Shown piece after piece: positions 15,387-19,771 of a stretch of 19,771 bases of DNA (the first letter of the stretch is position 1; each line of letters begins with the position of its first letter). Origin of the DNA: an uncultured Acholeplasmataceae bacterium (lineage in GTDB: Bacteria; Bacillota_I; Bacilli_A; Acholeplasmatales; Acholeplasmataceae); assembly GCA_946577115.1 (NCBI GenBank), contig CAMOAP010000052.1:1-19771 (forward strand). Direction: 5' to 3'. Under the pieces are notes generated by a model. It was not told where the DNA came from and ran no database searches. It saw only the letters and a program-made list of their open reading frames with translations. Made by a program: the position numbers and the translations under genes.

Positions 15387-15600
15387 ACTCTAAAGATTAT
15401 ATTTATGTTTAAAAAAAGGGTGCGCGTAACTGGGGGGGGTTTTTATTTTTCTTCTTCTTTTATTTATGTTTACTTATTATTTTGGTTATCGTTTTAGTGC
15501 GTTAGAGTATTGTTTTTGGTTTTAAAATTCAAAAAACCTCTTTTTAATAATGTAAAAAGAAAATAGGGAGTTATTTATATATCGGAAAATAATAATGATA

Positions 15601-15644
15601 GATAAATGATACAACGATAATATCCAATATCGAGTATCATTATC
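15601..15644. repeat. Nested inverted repeat rich in GATAAT/ATCG
   Basis: GATAAATGATAC (15601-15612) faces GTATCATTATC (15634-15644), with one bulged A. Inside, CGATAAT and ATTATCG add a second pairing and ATATCGA adds further ATCG boxes. It could be an operator or replication-related site; this is untested. Confidence 0.35.
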
Positions 15645-15730
15645 GATATAATATATAAAAATATCATTCCTTAAAAAGATTTGGTTTTGACAAGGAAATT
15701 AAAAGGGGTAAATGATTATTGAAGGATGAT

Positions 15731-15981
15731 TTAAAATAAGTTATTTGTTTTTATTTGGTTATTATATCTATTTACTTTTTTGTCATCTAATTTATATAAT
15801 TTTAAAATGTCTAGTTTGTCTATGGTTCTCTTACCTATTAATTCTTTTAATATAGTTTTTTGTTCGTTGAGATATATATAAATTAATTTGGAATATAATA
15901 AAATCCATTTTAAAGGAATTATTTTTGCTTTTAAAGGGTTGTTGTTTGTTTGATTAGTTTTAAAAAAATATATATATTATT
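15731..15981 (-). pseudogene. C-terminal fragment of an unidentified PMU protein
   Basis: A clean minus-strand frame of about 80 codons ends at TAA 15731-15733. It reads NNNPLKAKIIPLKWILLYSK (no start codon), then YIYLNEQKTILKELIGKR, TIDKLDILKLYKLDDKKV and NRYNNQIKTNNLF. It is Lys/Leu-rich and helical, with no membrane segment. Several stops precede it. Its place downstream of the primase piece suggests the end of that gene or of the next gene in a mobile unit. I do not recognise the family. Confidence 0.4.
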
Positions 15982-16660
15982 ATCGCTATTATAAAGGTGA
16001 TTTTTGATTATTTATATTCTATAATTTTTCATTTCATTTAAGATTTAAGGTTCTACAAATAGATTTTTGTTTTTTGGTCGGTAGTTTGTTTGTTGGTAAA
16101 AATTTTCCTTTTTAGAATGCGCAACAATTGTAATATTTAACAATTATCCTTTTAATGTTTATAAAAATTTTTTGATTTGAACTAATTTGTTGGAGGTTGG
16201 TTTGGTTTCCTAATCACCCTTAATTATGCTTTGTTTTTTTTGCATATTTTTTCTTCTTTTTCGTTGGTTTTTGTTATAAAAATAACAAACACTCAGTTAT
16301 GAAAATAAAATCGTAAAATTTAGGGGTTATTAAATTGAGTTGATGGTAATCAGGTATTTTATTTATATCTAAATTAAATTTGAAGGGCATCATTTGGATT
16401 TTATTTGAATATTCATTATTTTAGTTTTATTGGTGCGGAAAACCAATCAAAATTTTAGTATATTTGCTTCTTTTGGGGATATTTTAATATATTTTATACG
16501 TATAGTTTGAAATAAATGATTAAAAATTTTATAATTTAGCTAATGATTTCTACTTTGTCTTTCCCAAAAAATAAATGACTAAATCAACGATCATTTTTTT
16601 GGTCTTTCATAAGTAATGTATTGAATATATTGGTCTAAATTTTTTTTGGTAAACTTCTTG
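15982..16660 (-). other. Heavily eroded minus-strand coding debris
   Basis: No frame stays open for long. On the minus strand short coherent pieces can be read, such as NKIPDYHQLNLITPKFYDF followed by IFITE (near 16270-16360), which recalls the Glu motif of Toprim domains. The evidence is too weak to name a gene. It probably links the primase piece to the fragment at 15731. Confidence 0.3.
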
Positions 16661-16664
16661 CCTG

Positions 16665-16902
16665 AATTGGTGTAATTAAATCATCAACATCTTTATAATT
16701 TGCATAATAAGTAGGCCAAATTTGTTTAATTTCGTATATAATATTTGCTTTTTTGAGTTGTATTCTTAAAGCTTCACTTTATTTGTGACCTGTTTCCGCG
16801 TTATTTAAAGTCATAATAATTTTGATTTTTTCTTTTTTTAAAATTTCTAGTTGGGATTGAGAAAGTAATTGAGTAACACAAATTAGCCCTAAAAACGTTT
16901 TT
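16665..16902 (-). pseudogene. dnaG: DNA primase (DnaG) Toprim-domain remnant
   Basis: The minus strand reads TFLGLICVTQLLSQSQLEIL, then KKEKIKIIMTLNNAETGHK, a stop (TAA), SEALRIQLKKANIIYEIK and YKDVDDLIT. This is the primase Toprim layout: G.a.t..Ql..Lkk, then the DxD..G..A motif, then the KD.DdL end. The catalytic DxDxxG reads NNAETG, so the metal-binding Asp residues are lost. It lies directly after the Walker B of the dnaB remnant, so the end of dnaB and the start of dnaG seem to be deleted. Phytoplasma mobile units typically carry tmk, dnaB and dnaG together, which supports the call. Confidence 0.6.
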
Positions 16903-16944
16903 AATTACATATTGTTATTTTCTAAGTGGTTTGTTGGTTTTGGT

Positions 16945-17370
16945 TATTTGAAGGTAGTCAATGACGATAATTTATGTGTGTTTATATACATGAAGGTTAT
17001 AAACTAAATGAATTAAATAATGAATTTATGTTTCCAAAAAATTGTTGTGCTATTTTCATTCTTTCTGTATATTTGAGTGGTGTTATGTTGAAGTTTTCCA
17101 AATTTTTATCCAAAATAACATCTAAGGGAATTTGAGTTTGGTGGGATAATAAACAACTTAAATTTTCTTCTAAAGTCATTGCATAAGAAAAAACTAAGAT
17201 ATTGGGATGATGCTGAGTTTATTGGATACTTAGTGTATTGATATCTAACAGTAGATCATAAAAAAACTGGTTTGGCCTTATCCCTGTATAATCACCAATG
17301 GTGATAATTTGAATTTTTTTAAAGTCTTTCGTGGAATGATTTAATGCTTTGAAAGTTTCTGAAAAACGTT
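16945..17370 (-). pseudogene. dnaB: Replicative helicase DnaB remnant (RecA core)
   Basis: The minus strand gives FKALNHSTKDFKKIQIITIG followed by DYTGIRPNQFFYDLLLDINT, a Walker A region in which the expected GK is RP (near 17285-17303). Then HPNILVFSYAMTLEENLSCL and LSHQTQIPLDVI follow, corresponding to the DnaB pattern ffSLEM...L..Rlls. Finally IIVIDYLQI (16945-16971) is an unmistakable DnaB Walker B/H3 motif. A 60-codon piece (16997-17179) is still open. Stops and frame changes separate the pieces, and the Walker A Lys is gone, so it is dead. The gene would extend upstream into 17371-18462. Confidence 0.65.
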
Positions 17371-17867
17371 AATATTCTTCTTGAATTTTTGTTTTGCTTG
17401 GTTATTTTTATTAAAAAATTCAGCATTTAAAGAGATTATTTAGTTTAAATTCAAAAGTGTGTTTTATCTTTTTTGTGGGGGATTGAATAGATAAAATTTC
17501 TTAACTTATAAAAGATGTCTTGGTAATATAAATTTTTGTGGTAGTGGACTGAGTTTTCCATATTTGGGGATAATGATTTTTAATAAATCTTGAAATTAGT
17601 TTTTTTGGGTATAGGTATGTTTTAGATTGTTTAAAAAATGAGTTGAGTATTATTGTTTTTATTAAAATCATCATTTAAATAATTTAAAGTTGTAAATATT
17701 TTTTTCTTTTTGGGTTTGTGTATATTTGTGGGGTTGATTATTTGGCAGTAAAGGTTTAATTTTGCCCATTAAACTTTTTCTATATAATTTATTAGTTGTT
17801 TGAACATTTTTTTGTTGGTTAAAAATTTTATATTAATTTCTTTTTTTATTTTTTAATTATATTGATA
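17371..17867 (-). other. Eroded minus-strand coding debris
   Basis: Short minus-strand pieces such as LLPNNQPHKYTQTQKEKNIY and FKLFK are visible between stops. They lie between the unassigned N-terminal piece and the DnaB core and are probably the middle of one of those genes. No motif can be named. Confidence 0.35.
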
Positions 17868-18462
17868 TTAAAAAAAGGGATGAATTTCGTGTTAATTAAG
17901 TTTTGTAAGAAATTGTTGGCTGAATTGGAAAATAAATTAATTACTTGATCAATGCCTTTTACCTTTCTTTGATTGTTTTTTTTATTGCTTAGTCTTTGAG
18001 CTTCTTTTCCGTTGTTGGTTAATAAATAGAACTCAAAACATGTGTCTAATTTTTTTAATGGTTGTCCTTATGCCATAGATTGTTTATAGCTGTCTCGGAG
18101 ACAGGTTTTGAAACTAAACGCCATTATTCGTTTGGTTTTAGTCAATAAAACTCAATCAAATTTAATTATTAGGAATGAAAAATAAATAAGCTTTAGAATA
18201 TAAATTTATGATTCTTGTGTTTTGAAAATATAATAAAATTAGTTATTTGTTGATTTTACAACGGATTACTTTTTGACTTTGAGAATTTTGTTTTTGGTTA
18301 TCAAGATATTCATTTAGGAGGTTATAGGTTTTTATACTATATTTTTGAAATGGTTTATTGAATAAAGATGGTTGGATTATGGGTTTAGTTATGTTAACAC
18401 AAAAAGATTGATGATTCAAAATATCAATATTGGTTAAAATGTAGATTAGTTAATTGCTGCAT
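17868..18462 (-). pseudogene. N-terminal part of a PMU replication gene, unassigned (dnaB or primase)
   Basis: A minus-strand AAAAGGA stands before ATG 18462, right after the tmk terminator. Frames give MQQLTNLHFNQY; then QPSLFNKPFQKYSIKTYNLL and NEYLDNQKQNSQSQKVIRCK; INLYSKAYLFFIPNN; KRIMAFSFKTCLRDSYKQSM; GQPLKKLDTCFEFYLLTNNG, KEAQRLSNKK; and GIDQVINLFSNSANNFLQNL. Stops and frame changes occur throughout. The LF..SANNF..NL segment resembles the helix after the DnaG zinc finger, but the position in front of the DnaB core argues for an unusual DnaB N-terminus. Left unassigned. Confidence 0.45.
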
Positions 18463-18480
18463 TTAAATATTCCTTTTGAA

Positions 18481-18510
18481 ATAAAAAAAGACTCTTTAAT
18501 TAGAGTCTTT
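18481..18510 (-). terminator. Terminator after tmk
   Basis: A perfect 9-bp stem AAAGACTCT / AGAGTCTTT (18487-18495, 18502-18510) with a 6-nt loop. On the minus strand it runs on into a T7 tract. Its orientation matches the tmk remnant upstream on that strand. Confidence 0.8.
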
Positions 18511-18618
18511 GGGCAGTTTTGATTTTATCATTGTTATAATGGATATATAAATTGCTGTTTTGACATTTTTTCTTAATTATTATGGCCATTCTTTATGTCT
18601 CCTATTTTTTTTGATAAT

Positions 18619-19204
18619 TTATTGTTGATTAAATTTAGCGTCTTCATCATTCATATTGTTTAAGATAATTTTAGTTCTTAGGTGTTCGATTTTCAAAAAT
18701 TCATAATATTCCTTTGCTACTTGTTGAAAATAAGTTCAGGAACTCGTTTCAACCACATCTAATTGATGATTCTTTGGGTTTATTTTTTGTTCCACACACA
18801 ATTGGGATGAATTTTAGATAAATAGTGATATCAGGCTTGATGTTTTTTTTACTTAATTTGTTAAAAATTTGTTAATTTTTGTCATTTTTTGAAGGATATA
18901 CGCGATATGCAAAATTAGAACCTAAACCACATTCAATTAAAATTATTTTGTTAGTTTTTAAATTGGGTTTGATACATTTTTCTTGGGTTTGAATCATATT
19001 AGCAAAACTTAAAAAATATCTCTTAAATTAGTTAAATAGTTGTGGATTAAAAATGTTTCAATTATAGAATGACCAATTCTAGAACTACCTAATCTGTGAA
19101 TAAATATCACTTCATTACCTTATTTTTATAATTTTTGTTGAACTCCCTTTCATTATATTTGTTTTTCCACTGCCGTAGAGTCCTTCAAAGATAATTAATT
19201 TCAT
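18619..19204 (-). pseudogene. tmk: Thymidylate kinase remnant
   Basis: The minus strand starts MKLIIFEGLYGSGKTNIMKG at ATG 19204, the Tmk N-terminus with its P-loop (EGxDGSGKT, here with Tyr for Asp). Further pieces are FIHRLGSSRIGHSIIETFL; KPDITIYLK with the following P.L..EQKI segment; and YFQQVAKEYYEFLKI, near the C-terminus. The stop at 18619-18621 gives about 195 codons, close to the normal 200-210. At least six stops or frameshifts lie between. Tmk would phosphorylate dTMP. Mobile-unit tmk copies are common in phytoplasmas, some diverged and inactive. The terminator downstream is still perfect. Confidence 0.8.
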
Positions 19205-19230
19205 TTTAATTCTTCTTTTAATATAATTTT

Positions 19231-19261
19231 GAATAATAAAAAAGACCTTCGATTTGAAGGT
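19231..19261 (-). terminator. Terminator upstream of tmk, ending the YqaJ-like gene
   Basis: On the minus strand ACCTTC / GAAGGT (6 bp, 5-nt loop) is followed by CTTTTTT. It lies just after the stop of the YqaJ-like remnant. Confidence 0.65.
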
Positions 19262-19262
19262 T

Positions 19263-19771
19263 TTAGTTGCATTTTATTTTGCTTAATTGTTTTAAATAAG
19301 TTATTGTTGGAGATAATCCTTGTTTTGCATTGTATAGCAATTATAAATATTTTTTACCATCTTCAATCATTTTATTAATGAAGTTATTATCTTGGCAAAT
19401 ACAAACTAAACGATAATTTGCGTCATTAAAATAAACTCAAAATTAAGTGCATTTAGTTTAAATACAACAGGAGTTGACATTTGACTTGGAATCAATAGTT
19501 AATGAGGACTTCTTGATTGGTAAAGAAACTATTCCAAAACGTGGATATGTTGTTTTTTTCGTCAATATAAGGGCATTTTATTTATAATAAAGTGTTGGTT
19601 TTAGAATTATATCCATCAAGTGATATAGAAAACATTTGGACTTTAGTATCAGTAAAGATTGTATCAGTTAAGTTTAATTTAGTTGTTTTTTTCAAATAAA
19701 ATGCGTGATATTATTTTAATTTTATGGCTGTATTCATTGTATTTGTTGCTTATAAAAGTTGTTCCAAATAT
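19263..19771 (-). pseudogene. YqaJ-type phage recombinase/nuclease (PD-D/ExK) remnant, runs off window
   Basis: Minus-strand pieces in order: KLNLTDTIFTDTKVQMFSIS, LDGYNSKTNTLL, a stop, IKCPYIDEKNNISTFW, FTNQEVLINY, QVKCQLL, LNALNFEF, YFNDANYRLVCICQDNN and FINKMIEDGKKYL. This follows the YqaJ / lambda-exonuclease-like layout: an Asp after the Gly-rich strand, LEIKCP, Y..Q.q.QL, and a C-terminal fi..mi...kkf helix. The catalytic Glu of LEIKCP is replaced by TAA (plus-strand 19582-19584), a single-base change from GAA. Other frameshifts follow. It is dead. I recall YqaJ-family proteins being annotated in phytoplasma mobile units. The 5' end lies outside the window. Confidence 0.55.

Larger units (their letters stand above)
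14031..15426 (-). mobile_element. IS3/IS150-group insertion sequence, boundaries tentative
   Basis: The element carries a single intact transposase ORF on the minus strand. Possible imperfect terminal inverted repeats are 14031-14054 (GCGC..TTCC-T8-AGAC) and 15407-15426, whose complement reads CGCGCACCC-T7-AAAC. The length of about 1.4 kb fits the IS150 group. No target duplication is clear. The left flank also resembles 2014-2135, so the true left end may lie further in. Confidence 0.4.
15340..15730. other. Gene-free region upstream of tra5
   Basis: It contains the tra5 promoter candidate, the possible right IS end, a G8 tract (15432-15439) and a nested inverted repeat (15601-15644). No ORF is supported. 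Confidence 0.5.

Noticed and set aside
15982..18480. Possible novel long noncoding RNA region
   Set aside because: Minus-strand reading shows recognisable but broken DnaB and primase motifs, so gene decay explains most of it.
1..19771. Mycoplasma-type genetic code (TGA as Trp)
   Set aside because: The long intact genes use TGG for Trp and contain no internal TGA. In-frame TGA occurs only in regions that also carry TAA, TAG and frameshifts.
1..19771. CRISPR array, tRNA or rRNA genes
   Set aside because: No regularly spaced direct repeats, cloverleaf-like segments or conserved rRNA stretches were seen.

Overview
The window is strongly AT-rich. It uses TGG for tryptophan and TGA as a stop in its long intact genes. 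Its genes are typical of a 'Candidatus Phytoplasma' chromosome (class Mollicutes, insect- and plant-associated obligate parasites): FtsH-like zinc proteases, a FliA-type sigma factor remnant, an IS3-family tra5 transposase, and a decayed tmk/dnaB/dnaG/YqaJ cluster. Together these match the accessory 'potential mobile units' (PMUs) of phytoplasmas. The assignment comes from gene content and sequence style, not from a database search.

Layout. 1-2450 is PMU debris on the + strand: an M41 (FtsH-like) protease interrupted by a frameshift in a T8 run, a second ftsH copy that has lost nearly its whole AAA domain and its zinc ligands, and a sigma-factor remnant closed by a terminator hairpin. 2875-6847 is the functional core: a class Ib ribonucleotide reductase made of a fused NrdI-NrdE protein and NrdF, in two transcription units that share a short promoter-like motif. 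7000-9500 is another decayed stretch: several small hydrophobic ORFs, a superfamily II helicase remnant, and a minus-strand IS3-type transposase fossil. 9835-13985 is intact again: the mechanosensitive channel MscL, then two overlapping ABC exporter half-transporter genes whose ATPase sites predict an asymmetric heterodimer. An apparently intact IS3/IS150-type element with a single-ORF transposase (14365-15339, minus) sits just after the ABC operon terminator stem. 15730-19771 is a largely dead minus-strand PMU replication module. Read from right to left it holds a YqaJ-type recombinase/nuclease remnant, tmk, an unassigned piece, dnaB and a primase Toprim piece, all full of stops and frameshifts, though two intergenic terminators are still clean.

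How the genes relate. The intact genes serve housekeeping or transport: dNTP synthesis, osmotic release and export. They are islands between eroding mobile-unit modules. The most unusual item is the NrdI-NrdE fusion, which joins the flavodoxin-like activase of the class Ib metallocofactor to the catalytic subunit and carries a degenerate FMN phosphate loop. No tRNA, rRNA or CRISPR array was seen.
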